This document shows, one piece after another, positions 8,981 through 16,637 of a stretch of 32,695 nt of DNA. The DNA is taken from positions 1 to 32,695 of IMG/VR virus record IMGVR_UViG_3300013132_000144; one strand, 5' to 3'. Source of the stretch: a virus. Below the pieces are notes generated by a model. The model ran no database searches. It saw nothing but the letters and a program-made list of their open reading frames with translations, and was not told the origin of the DNA. Each line of letters opens with the position of its first letter. Position 1 is the first letter of the stretch. A program made the translations under genes and the position numbers.

Positions 8981-11303
8981 TAACAAACCATATATCAAAG
9001 TCACTTGGAGAGATTATCCTGAAAATTTTACAAAAGAAAAATTAAAAAGGATAAAAGTTTATTTTCAAAAAAAGTATAATGCATTATCAGTAAAAATTGA
9101 ACCAGAGGGAGTAATCAATAAAAATGATATAAGTTTAAAATCATTAGAAACATTTAATAAAATTGCTGATACTAATTATCAAAAAACTTTGATGAAAGAT
9201 TTCATCAAAGAAAATAAAATTGATATTAAGTGGGAATTAATAGACAGATTGGATAAAAAAGTTAATGACGTATTGAGTTTAGAACACCCATCATCAATAA
9301 GTTATAATAATTGGAGTATAAAAAAAATTGAATTTTCAAATTTTTTATCATTCGGTGATAATAATTTTATAAATTTCAATGATTTAAATGGTATTACTGT
9401 TGTAGAATCTAATCCCAGCAATTTCGCAGGAAAAACTTCATGTACTTGCGATTTGCTTATGTTTTTATTTTTCGGTTCTACAACAAAAACAAAAACCAAT
9501 AGTGAAATTTTTAACATATATAGAGATGATGATGAAGTATTGGTAAAAGGTTATATTAGTATCGATAATGAGGATTATGTTATTGAAAGAAAAATAATAA
9601 GAAAAAAAACAAAGAATAATGAATATAATATTACAAATGTGCTTGATTTTATGAAAGTAAAATCAGATGGTACATTTGAAAATTTAAAAGGAGAACAAAG
9701 AAAAGAAACTGAAAAATTTATAATAAATAGTATTGGTTCAGAAGAAGATTTTTTATCGACAATTTTAACAACAGGTAATAATTTAGAAGATTTAATTGAA
9801 TCCAAACCAACAGCTAGAGGACAATTATTATCTAAGTTTTTAGGATTAGATATTTTTAAAACTAAGGAAGAAATTGCGAAAAAAATGTATTCTGAATGGT
9901 CGAAAAAATTGATTTCGAATACTAATGATATTGTTTCGATAGAAATTGAAAATGAAATGTTATCACAAAAAATAGTTGAGACACAAAATGAAATTATTGA
10001 ATTAAATAAACAAGTAGATAATATAACATCAGAAACAACAAAACTTGAAAAGAAAAAAGACCAATTATACTTATCAAGAAATAATAATCTTGATGAAGAA
10101 TTGATTAAAATTAATCCCACAAATATTGAAAAAGAAATTTCTGATATTAAAATCAAAATACGAAGCATTTCAAATGTAATATCAACAATATCAGTAGACG
10201 AACCAGAAGATTATTATTCTGAAGATGAACATAATAAATTACAAAACAATATAAATAAAATATTGATTGATAAACAATCAAATATTAAAGAAATTGATAA
10301 AATTAAAAATACAATTTTACAATTAGAATTTGGTGAATATTGTCCAACGTGTAAAAGAAAGTTAGATGATGTCGACCATAGTGGTGAAATCAAAAAATTA
10401 AAAGAAGAACAAATTAAATTAGAATCCCATGATTATGAAAATCAATTATCATCATTGTATAATGAGGTGGAAAAATTAAAATTGTTGAAGTCTAAATATG
10501 AAATGTATGAAAAGAATAAATTGATTGTTGCAAAACATGAAATAGAATTAGAACAAAAAAATATTGAAAAATCTAATAAAGAAAAATTATTAAAGGATTA
10601 TACCAACAATAAAAAATGGCTGGAGGACAATAAAAAAATTGATGAACAAATTTTGTCATTAAAATCAAAAATCCAATCATACAATAATGATGTGATAATT
10701 AAATCAAATGTCATCGAAAAAAATTTGAATGACAATGTACATAGGCAACAAAAAATAGAAACCAATAAACAACTTATAAATACAATCAAGTCTGAACAGG
10801 ATTTCATAAATGCATTCAAGGGTTACTTTATGATTTTTGGTAAAAATGGTGTGTCGAAAGTCATCATGAAAAACATGATACCACTTTTGAATTTGGAACT
10901 ACAAAGATTATTGAATGATAGTTGTTTTTTCACATTAGAATTAAATATTAATGATAAGAATGAAATTGATTTTTTGATGATAGACAAAGAAACGAGAATG
11001 GTGAAAAATTTATCTACAGGTTCTGGATACGAAAAAACCATTTCATCGTTATCTTTAAGATGTGTACTTACAAAAATATCTACATTACCAAAACCGAATA
11101 TAGTTGTAATGGATGAGGTGTTTGGTAAGATTGCGAATGAAAACTTAGAAATGGTTGGGTCTTTCTTTTTGAAAATCAAAAATTACTTTGAACATATCAT
11201 ATTGATTTCACACAATGAACTTATCAGAAATTGGTCGGACAATATTTTGATTATTAAAAAAGAAAATAACGTCTCGAATATTGAATATAAATTAAAGGAA
11301 TAA
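8973..11303 (+). CDS. gp46: gp46/SbcC/Rad50-like recombination ATPase
   Basis: A 776-residue SMC-type ATPase. After an N-terminal part of about 115 residues, the usual start of the family appears (IKKIEFSNFLSFGDN), followed by the P-loop (NPSNFAGKTS, about 147-156), long coiled-coil arms, a zinc-hook CPTC near 456, the ABC signature region (NLSTGSGYEKTISSLSLR), Walker B (NIVVMDEVFG, near 708) and the switch His (ILISHNE). It would act with the gp47-like nuclease in end resection. Two oddities: the N-terminal extension is not typical of T4 gp46 or SbcC, and the P-loop lacks the first Gly (Pro takes its place). I chose ATG 8973, inside the end of the upstream gene, over a TTG at 8952. Confidence 0.92.
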   Translation: MNNNKPYIKVTWRDYPENFTKEKLKRIKVYFQKKYNALSVKIEPEGVINKNDISLKSLETFNKIADTNYQKTLMKDFIKENKIDIKWELIDRLDKKVNDVLSLEHPSSISYNNWSIKKIEFSNFLSFGDNNFINFNDLNGITVVESNPSNFAGKTSCTCDLLMFLFFGSTTKTKTNSEIFNIYRDDDEVLVKGYISIDNEDYVIERKIIRKKTKNNEYNITNVLDFMKVKSDGTFENLKGEQRKETEKFIINSIGSEEDFLSTILTTGNNLEDLIESKPTARGQLLSKFLGLDIFKTKEEIAKKMYSEWSKKLISNTNDIVSIEIENEMLSQKIVETQNEIIELNKQVDNITSETTKLEKKKDQLYLSRNNNLDEELIKINPTNIEKEISDIKIKIRSISNVISTISVDEPEDYYSEDEHNKLQNNINKILIDKQSNIKEIDKIKNTILQLEFGEYCPTCKRKLDDVDHSGEIKKLKEEQIKLESHDYENQLSSLYNEVEKLKLLKSKYEMYEKNKLIVAKHEIELEQKNIEKSNKEKLLKDYTNNKKWLEDNKKIDEQILSLKSKIQSYNNDVIIKSNVIEKNLNDNVHRQQKIETNKQLINTIKSEQDFINAFKGYFMIFGKNGVSKVIMKNMIPLLNLELQRLLNDSCFFTLELNINDKNEIDFLMIDKETRMVKNLSTGSGYEKTISSLSLRCVLTKISTLPKPNIVVMDEVFGKIANENLEMVGSFFLKIKNYFEHIILISHNELIRNWSDNILIIKKENNVSNIEYKLKE

Positions 11304-11332
11304 CATCTATAGACAACCTGTTGATAAATTGA

Positions 11333-11364
11333 TTTGTATTTATTTTTTCTGTTACTTATTTTTG
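11333..11364 (+). promoter_or_regulatory. Bacteroidetes-type promoter upstream of clpP
   Basis: TTTG (11333-11336), a 20-base spacer and TATTTTTG (11357-11364) match the Bacteroidetes -33/-7 consensus TTTG ... TAnnTTTG with usual spacing. It lies in the 89-base gap before the ClpP gene, about 28 bases from its ATG, which would leave a short leader. Such a match suggests recognition by the host primary sigma factor. Confidence 0.5.
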
Positions 11365-11392
11365 TTTATCTTTATTTAAATACTTTTCAAAT

Positions 11393-12055
11393 ATGGATAA
11401 GATAATGAAGGATTTTAATCTATTCTCTAAGGATAGAAAAATAACATCATTACAGATGTATCATTATAATTCAAGAATTGAGGATAATATGACTCCATTT
11501 GTCTTGGAAGAGAGACAAATGAATGTTACTCAAATCGATGTTTTTTCACGATTGATGATGGAAAGAATCATATGGGTTGCGGGTCCTGTTGATGATAACA
11601 TGTCGACTATAGTACAGGCACAACTTATGTTTTTAGATAGTTTAGATAATAATGACATTACCATGCACATTGATAGTCCGGGAGGTTCGGTTAAGTCAGG
11701 ATTATCAATGGTCAATGTCATGGACTACATCAAATCGGACATTAGAACCATTTGTACGGGTTATGCTGCTTCAATGGGGTCAATCCTATTAGGAGCTGGA
11801 ACAAAGGGAAAAAGGGGGTCTTTAGAGGATTCTGAGATTATGTTACATCAATCATCAGGACACGCATATGGAAACATTCAGGATGCTGAAATAACTATGA
11901 ATTGGTGGAAAAAGAAAAATGATAGACTTTTTGAATTATTGGGTAAATATTGTGATAAATCATCAGAACAAGTAAAAATAGATGCAAGTAGAGATTTTTG
12001 GATGTCAGCAGAAGAAGCGGTTCATTATGGTATAATTGATGAAGTTATAAATTGA
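11393..12055 (+). CDS. clpP: ClpP-like serine protease (family S14)
   Basis: This 220-residue protein carries the full ClpP catalytic triad: S127 in GYAASMGS, H152 in IMLHQSSG and D201 in ASRDFWMSAEEAV. The substrate-binding HIDSPGGSV loop is also present (92-100). It resembles bacterial ClpP more than phage prohead proteases. No Clp ATPase is encoded in the window, so it may use a host ClpX-type unfoldase, replace or poison host ClpP, or work alone in head maturation. It has its own host-type promoter and follows the gp46-like gene after the widest gap in this block. The start is ATG 11393; ATG 11405 is an alternative. Confidence 0.92.
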   Translation: MDKIMKDFNLFSKDRKITSLQMYHYNSRIEDNMTPFVLEERQMNVTQIDVFSRLMMERIIWVAGPVDDNMSTIVQAQLMFLDSLDNNDITMHIDSPGGSVKSGLSMVNVMDYIKSDIRTICTGYAASMGSILLGAGTKGKRGSLEDSEIMLHQSSGHAYGNIQDAEITMNWWKKKNDRLFELLGKYCDKSSEQVKIDASRDFWMSAEEAVHYGIIDEVIN

Positions 12056-12077
12056 TATATATTTATATGAAAAAAGA

Positions 12078-12362
12078 ATGTTATCAAAAATATTTGATTA
12101 CAAAGTACTAATTATAATAATTTTATTGTTATTGTTGTATTTGTCAAACTGTGTTTCATCGAATAAAAAAGGTAGTGATATAACAATTGATAATAAAAAA
12201 TATACTCTTCTAAAATATAAAGTAGACACCTTTACAACAATAAAATCTAAAGTTTATTCAAAAAAAGGAGATGACATTTACCATGAAAAAATATTCATCG
12301 ACACGCAGTATAAATATAAAAATGTAGATACACCAGGAATCTTAGCTGATTTTTTTTGCTAA
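12078..12362 (+). CDS. Membrane-anchored protein, N-terminal part (frame broken at a T8 run)
   Basis: Ninety-four codons beginning with a strong membrane segment (residues 10-24) that ends LYLSNCVSS, which could be a weak lipobox with Cys25, though Asn before the Cys is unusual. The frame stops three codons after a run of eight T (12350-12357). Skipping one T continues directly into the next open frame with plausible protein (ADFFAKVVFKDTIS), so this entry and 12358-12708 are probably one gene of about 210 residues. The break may be a real mutation, slippage during transcription, a +1 frameshift or an assembly error. Function unknown; an envelope location is likely. Confidence 0.6.
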   Translation: MLSKIFDYKVLIIIILLLLLYLSNCVSSNKKGSDITIDNKKYTLLKYKVDTFTTIKSKVYSKKGDDIYHEKIFIDTQYKYKNVDTPGILADFFC

Positions 12363-12708
12363 AGTAGTTTTTAAAGATACAATCTCCTTACCTGACAGTG
12401 TTGGATTTGTGTTTCTGATTGATACAATCAGTCAAAATCATTTGCAAAATAGAAGTTATACTATACAATTCAAAGAGATTAAAATAACAGAAACATCAGT
12501 TGTTAAAGAACCCGAAAAAAATGAATATTTTTTAGGTATTGACGCGACAATAAATAAAACAACTTTATTAAATTCAGTTGGAAGTTCAATTTTATTACAA
12601 TCAAAAAAAGATAAAAATTTATATCAAATTACCACAGGTTTATCATATATAAATGGAAGTGTAGTCCCATATTTTGGTGGTGGGGTTTATTTTAAATTAA
12701 ACAAGTAA
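12358..12708 (+). CDS. C-terminal part of the split membrane-anchored protein
   Basis: The frame is open from the T8 run to a stop at 12706-12708 and encodes 116 residues. The internal GTG at 12409 is the first possible independent start, but it leaves out the conserved-looking start of the segment (AKVVFKDTISLPDS). The C-terminal part has alternating strands ending SVVPYFGGGVYFKLNK, a glycine- and aromatic-rich end reminiscent of outer-membrane or periplasmic beta proteins. It is most likely the second half of the gene at 12078. Confidence 0.55.
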   Translation, partial: AKVVFKDTISLPDSVGFVFLIDTISQNHLQNRSYTIQFKEIKITETSVVKEPEKNEYFLGIDATINKTTLLNSVGSSILLQSKKDKNLYQITTGLSYINGSVVPYFGGGVYFKLNK

Positions 12709-12713
12709 ATCAA

Positions 12714-13130
12714 TTGAGTACACATATCATATTCATTTATGGAGATTTTGATGATTTGGAATCAATAGAATTCTTTTGCAATGAGATAGTATCTCAATCC
12801 ACGACAATATCTGATATTAACTACATAATACAAAACGTAAAAAACATAATTATATTTTTTACCTCTGAAATAGAAAAGGATGAATTAAATAAAGAAATAA
12901 GCAATTTACTCAATATATATCAAGTTGAATATTATTTTATGTTTAAACTTGAGGATATGAAAACTTATAAATTTCCTGACAAGTTTGAAGAAAAAATTTT
13001 TAAATCTAAAAATCAGAAAAATGTAAAAAAAAATTACAATATAGATGATATTTTGGATAAAATCTCTAAATATGGTCTGAATGGTATTTCAGACGATGAA
13101 AAAAATTTTTTAGACAATTTACAATTTTAA
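12714..13130 (+). CDS. Hypothetical protein with DUF6576-like C-terminal tail
   Basis: This 138-residue protein seems to start at TTG 12714 (MSTHIIFIYGDFDD), since no in-frame ATG lies before residue 77. The first 95 residues look like a small alpha/beta domain. The last 30 read NIDDILDKISKYGLNG then ISDDEKNFLDNLQF, closely resembling the tail ILDKIxxxGxxSLTxxEKxFL found at the ends of rhomboid proteases and other Bacteroidetes proteins (DUF6576). This is one of the better host pointers in the window. It lies just before the sigma factor gene (15-bp gap). Function unknown; the tail may be a protein-interaction module. Confidence 0.65.
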   Translation: MSTHIIFIYGDFDDLESIEFFCNEIVSQSTTISDINYIIQNVKNIIIFFTSEIEKDELNKEISNLLNIYQVEYYFMFKLEDMKTYKFPDKFEEKIFKSKNQKNVKKNYNIDDILDKISKYGLNGISDDEKNFLDNLQF

Positions 13131-13145
13131 AAAAATTTATTATCC

Positions 13146-13964
13146 ATGAATAACATGAAGAAGTCAATTCTTAATGCTACTGAAGAAGTGCAGCAATACA
13201 TCAAGGATATTAGAAAAATTCCTGTCATAACACATGAAAGGCAAGAAGAAATTTTTATTCTATTAAATAATCCTATAATTACAAAAATTGAAAAAAAGAA
13301 ATTATATGATGAATTAGTAAAAGGTAATTTACGATTTGTTATATCTGTTGCTAAATCATATCAAAATCAAGGCATGGATATCATGGATTTGATATCTGAG
13401 GGTAATTTTGGATTAATAAAAGCCGCCGAAAGATTTAATCCAAATAATGGAGTCAAATTCATATCTTATGCTGTATGGTGGGTTAAACAAAGTATATTTG
13501 CAAGTTTAAATGAAAATGCGCGTACAATAAGATTACCATCAAATATTGTATTAGAAACTCAGAAACAAAAAAAAGACGACTCAATTGGTGAAGACAATCA
13601 TTTAATGAACTTTTCAGACACACAAAATATAACAAACTTACCTTATTGTGTAGGTTTATCTGACAGTATAAATGAAGATGGTGACCAACTAATTGATATC
13701 ATTCCTAATTTAAATGCAGATAACCCTGAAAATGCATTAAATAATTCGGATGAAATAAAAAAGAAAGTGGCACTTATGTTGAGTATATTAGATGAAAGAG
13801 AAAAAACAATAATTGAAAAGTATTATGGTCTTACTAATATTGAGTGTAATTTAGAAGATTTAGGAGAAGAGTTTGGTTGTACGAAAGAACGTATCAGACA
13901 AATAAAAGACCGAGCCATCAAAAAACTAAGAAATGAAAGTTTTACACTTCTTAAATATTTATAA
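13146..13964 (+). CDS. Sigma-70 family RNA polymerase sigma factor, RpoD-like, lacking region 3
   Basis: A 272-residue sigma factor. Region 2 (about 58-130) is very close to the Bacteroidetes primary sigma factor: NLRFVISVAKSYQNQGMDIM, LISEGNFGLIKAAERF, FISYAVWWVKQSI. Region 4 (about 205-265) includes LDEREKTIIEKYYGL and the helix-turn-helix LEDLGEEFGCTKERIRQIKD. Between them, region 3 is replaced by about 70 Asn/Asp-rich residues without an evident helix-turn-helix. An N-terminal region 1.2-like part (EEVQQYIKDI) is kept. It probably directs host RNA polymerase to phage promoters, the role of T4 gp55, although its sequence looks host-derived. The start is ATG 13146; ATG 13155 is possible. 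Confidence 0.92.
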   Translation: MNNMKKSILNATEEVQQYIKDIRKIPVITHERQEEIFILLNNPIITKIEKKKLYDELVKGNLRFVISVAKSYQNQGMDIMDLISEGNFGLIKAAERFNPNNGVKFISYAVWWVKQSIFASLNENARTIRLPSNIVLETQKQKKDDSIGEDNHLMNFSDTQNITNLPYCVGLSDSINEDGDQLIDIIPNLNADNPENALNNSDEIKKKVALMLSILDEREKTIIEKYYGLTNIECNLEDLGEEFGCTKERIRQIKDRAIKKLRNESFTLLKYL

Positions 13965-13967
13965 ATA
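13960..13967 (+). promoter_or_regulatory. TATAAATA, T4-late-promoter-like element
   Basis: The octamer matches the T4 late promoter core and ends 9 bases before the ATG at 13976, overlapping the end of the sigma factor gene. In DNA this AT-rich the octamer also occurs by chance (for example inside the genes at 12078 and 15913), so this is weak. Confidence 0.2.
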
Positions 13968-13975
13968 TATATATT

Positions 13976-14266
13976 ATGAAAGAAAGTATTGAAAAGAATT
14001 TTAGTGCTATTGTTCTCGGTTTTGTTATATTACTATGGTTGAAAACATGTTCAGTAAGTAATGACGTTTCTAAAATACAAAAACAACAACAATACATTGT
14101 TGATTCAACATATAACAAAAAAGAACTCGATGTCAAACTTCAGATTGAAGGTCTGAAAGCAGAAAAAAGAATGATTCAAGCAACAGATAGAAAAATGCTA
14201 GATGTTCAAAGACAAAATCAAATTGATATTGAAATAAAGCAATTAGAAGATAAATTAAAACAATGA
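13976..14266 (+). CDS. Small membrane-anchored coiled-coil protein
   Basis: A 96-residue protein: one membrane segment near the N-terminus (about 9-24, FSAIVLGFVILLWLKTCS) followed by a Lys/Glu/Gln-rich helical region likely to form a coiled coil (about 30-96). The design resembles inner-membrane spanins or other phage envelope-associated small proteins, but family membership cannot be shown. It overlaps the next membrane protein gene by four bases (ATGA), so the two are probably translated together and may act together at the membrane. Confidence 0.65.
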   Translation: MKESIEKNFSAIVLGFVILLWLKTCSVSNDVSKIQKQQQYIVDSTYNKKELDVKLQIEGLKAEKRMIQATDRKMLDVQRQNQIDIEIKQLEDKLKQ

Positions 14267-15192
14267 AAAATTGGTTAAATAAAAACTATAAAATATTAAT
14301 AATTCTTGCATTTTTAATACCAATTATTATTGTTGCAATAGTATCTATATCCCATGTAACAGTTTGGTATGGTATTTCTAATCCTTTATCATGGGCAATG
14401 TACCTATCATTAGGTATTGAAATAGCTGCATTATCAGCACTAGCAGCTATTTCTGCAACTATGGGGAGAAATGTTTATTTTCCTTTCATTATTGTTACTC
14501 TTATACAATTTATTGGTAATATATTTTTCTCTTATCAATACATAGATACCAACAGTAAAGTTTTTAAAGATTGGGTTGATTTAGTTACTCCATTATTGTT
14601 AACATTCGGAGTAGAAGCTGGTGATATGGTTGCACACAGAAGGTTTTTATCTGTTTTTTCAGGTGGGTTACTACCTCTAATATCTTTATCATTTTTACAT
14701 ATGTTAGTCAAGTTTTCTGAGGATGCTAGATTAAAAAAACATAATATTATTAATGAAGAAAATGTAAAATCAGAAAAAAATATTGAAAAACAAATAGATG
14801 AATTACAACAAAATGGAATTGTTCCTAACATAGTTACTGCAAGTGATATTATTGGAGAAGTTTCAAAAGTAAGATTAACTGAAGATGATTTGAATAATTT
14901 AGAAAATTTTTTATTTAAACCAAAAAATAAATCAGTTGATACTAATGAAAGTATCGAAAAAAAAGATGAAATATTAGAAGAAAATATAAATGAACAAGAT
15001 TATGATTTTGACATAGAAGAAATTGTAGGGGAAAATGAAAACTATAAATATAATGATGTAAAACCAATAGTTGAACAAGAAAGTTTAACAACTATTGCGG
15101 TAGACACACAATCTGAAAATACTGAAAATGAAGAACCGATTACACACCAACAAGATGAAATAATAGTAAGTGAAGATGAAAAAAAAAAATAA
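14263..15192 (+). CDS. Multi-pass membrane protein with long acidic cytoplasmic tail
   Basis: The 309-residue protein has four to five hydrophobic segments (about 11-29, 38-66, 70-90, 100-115 and 124-145), then a charged tail of about 160 residues rich in Glu, Asp and Asn. The membrane part is well formed and not low in complexity (WAMYLSLGIEIAALSALAAI). The frame ends directly after a run of eleven A (15179-15189); in the -1 frame 51 further codons are open with the same acidic style, so the true C-terminus may be longer. It is coupled to the coiled-coil membrane gene upstream. Function unknown; remodelling of the host envelope or a membrane scaffold is possible. Confidence 0.75.
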   Translation: MKNWLNKNYKILIILAFLIPIIIVAIVSISHVTVWYGISNPLSWAMYLSLGIEIAALSALAAISATMGRNVYFPFIIVTLIQFIGNIFFSYQYIDTNSKVFKDWVDLVTPLLLTFGVEAGDMVAHRRFLSVFSGGLLPLISLSFLHMLVKFSEDARLKKHNIINEENVKSEKNIEKQIDELQQNGIVPNIVTASDIIGEVSKVRLTEDDLNNLENFLFKPKNKSVDTNESIEKKDEILEENINEQDYDFDIEEIVGENENYKYNDVKPIVEQESLTTIAVDTQSENTENEEPITHQQDEIIVSEDEKKK

Positions 15193-15344
15193 CAGAAGAA
15201 TTATCAGAAGAAATCCTCCAAGAAGATATCCCTTATTCAGTCAATTTTAATGATATTAAAACAACAGATAAAAATATAGAATTGAATCCTAAAAAAGTTT
15301 TTCTTAGAAATGTCAATAATAGAAGACGTAGAATTTTTAGATAA
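15179..15344 (+). other. Possible -1 frameshift site (A11) and 51-codon extension
   Basis: At the A11 run the zero frame reads AAA AAA AAA TAA. Moving back one base continues as ITEELSEEILQEDIPYSVNF and onward to RNVNNRRRRIFR before a stop at 15342-15344. The A-run contains the slippery heptamer A AAA AAA. The extension would fill the otherwise gene-free 117 bases before the next gene and overlap its start by 35 bases. Confidence 0.45.
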
Positions 15345-15906
15345 AAAAAAATTAAACATTTATAAACGAAAGACAAAAAAGTCTCAAATATTTTTATTTG
15401 ATACACATAGAAGATTTGATGATTACATCAGCAAATTAAAATATAGGTATGACGGTAATTATGATGATTTACCACATTACGTTGTAACAAAGTTAGGTAA
15501 AGTATATAGTATATTTGATACTGATTATAGTTCTAAAACATTTTATGATAATGATTTTGATAAAAAAATAATAAAAATAGCATTAGAAAATCTTGGTTGG
15601 CTAAATAAAAACACCATTACAGGTGTTATGAATAATTGGATAGGAGACACCTATAGAGGGAAACCATATGTAAAAAATTGGAGAAATAAATTTTATTGGG
15701 ATATATACCCATCTTTACAAATTGAATCATTAAAAGAGTTGATTGGTATTTTGTGTGACAAATATGAAATACCAAGAAATGTTGTGCCATCTAATGGATA
15801 TTTGGAAAATATTATAAAATTTAGAGGAGTATCATGTAAATCCAATTTTTCAAATATTTATACAGATATAAACCCATCATTCAATTTTGATGATTTATTT
15901 AAATAA
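15310..15906 (+). CDS. N-acetylmuramoyl-L-alanine amidase-like protein (possibly inactive)
   Basis: A 198-residue protein with the layout of phage amidase_2 endolysins: a first strand with DTHRRFDDYI, a central PHYVVTKLGKVYSI (the usual YHyvI-x-x-dGkiy element), ALENLGWLNK, a helix LQIESLKELIGILCDKY, and a C-terminal CKSNFSNIYTDINPSFNF segment matching the end of this family. Active members bind zinc through a His in the first strand and a His in a G-H-N/R motif after the late helix; here the latter place reads VVPSNG, and the first His is shifted. It may be a diverged peptidoglycan amidase or a binding-only relative. It follows membrane-protein genes, which fits a lysis or envelope role. Confidence 0.6.
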   Translation: MSIIEDVEFLDKKKLNIYKRKTKKSQIFLFDTHRRFDDYISKLKYRYDGNYDDLPHYVVTKLGKVYSIFDTDYSSKTFYDNDFDKKIIKIALENLGWLNKNTITGVMNNWIGDTYRGKPYVKNWRNKFYWDIYPSLQIESLKELIGILCDKYEIPRNVVPSNGYLENIIKFRGVSCKSNFSNIYTDINPSFNFDDLFK

Positions 15907-15912
15907 AAACAA

Positions 15913-16398
15913 ATGGGTAACCAATACGACGAAACAAAAAAATTATTGAATGTAATTAGGTCTTTTAATAATAAAAAAAGATTATTCGAAGACGATGTTA
16001 ATGTACCAAATTCAGATATAAAAAGTGATATTACAAATATCAATAATGTTGATGTTAAATTTGTTTCTCAAGATGAATCTGATTTAAAATTGTCAGATGA
16101 ACAAAAAAATGTTTTATCTCAAGTTATTGATAATTTTAAACAACAAGTAACTCAAATAGTTGAATTTGAACCAGGTTTCATAATTAAATCTGACGAAATA
16201 AGATTAGATGGTAATATAAAAGATGAAGAAATTGTTTTTACTATCATTGTTGGTGAAAATGATGGTTTGTTTATAAATACAAATATGTCACAAATAACAG
16301 ATGAATTTGTTACTATTATCACTAAATTGAAAAATTTTGAAAAAGTATTTAAAACGGCTTTGGAGCCATTAATTAATGATTTACAGAATAATATCTGA
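15913..16398 (+). CDS. Hypothetical protein, possible assembly factor
   Basis: A 161-residue acidic protein with a disordered-looking N-terminus (MGNQYDETKKLLNVIRSF) and a folded C-terminal half containing beta strands (EEIVFTIIVGENDGLFINTN) and a terminal helix (LKNFEKVFKTALEPLINDL). Its TGA overlaps the ATG of the next gene (TGATG), so it belongs to the translationally coupled run leading to 19184. I do not recognise the family. Confidence 0.65.
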   Translation: MGNQYDETKKLLNVIRSFNNKKRLFEDDVNVPNSDIKSDITNINNVDVKFVSQDESDLKLSDEQKNVLSQVIDNFKQQVTQIVEFEPGFIIKSDEIRLDGNIKDEEIVFTIIVGENDGLFINTNMSQITDEFVTIITKLKNFEKVFKTALEPLINDLQNNI

Positions 16399-16637
16399 TG
16401 GCACTTACAGATACAGACAAGAAAGAAATTCAAAGTATTGTAAAAAGAGAAGTTAAAGAATTTCTTGATACTACTCAAGCACATAATATAGTCATTAAAG
16501 TAATTCAAAAAGAATTAGGAACAAGAAATATAGACGATAAAATAGTTGATTTGTCAACAAAGGTTGTTGTTGAATTATTTAAAACTCTATGGCAAAGGAA
16601 ATCATTTTGGGAATCTTCACTAAAAAATGTTAGATAA
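16398..16637 (+). CDS. Small helical hypothetical protein
   Basis: The 79-residue protein appears all-helical and charged (KKEIQSIVKREVKEFLDTTQ near the start, VVVELFKTLWQRKSFWES near the end). It overlaps both neighbours by one base (TGATG and TAATG), a sign of coupled translation and probably of fixed stoichiometry with them. Small helical proteins in this position in T4-like phages are often assembly or virion components, but no assignment is possible. Confidence 0.65.
   Translation: MALTDTDKKEIQSIVKREVKEFLDTTQAHNIVIKVIQKELGTRNIDDKIVDLSTKVVVELFKTLWQRKSFWESSLKNVR

Noticed and set aside
9575-10168. 197-codon open frame antisense to the gp46-like gene
   Set aside because: It lies opposite a well-supported ATPase coiled coil and is a mirror of Lys/Glu/Ile-rich codons (Phe/Ser/Leu/Ile-rich), without motifs.
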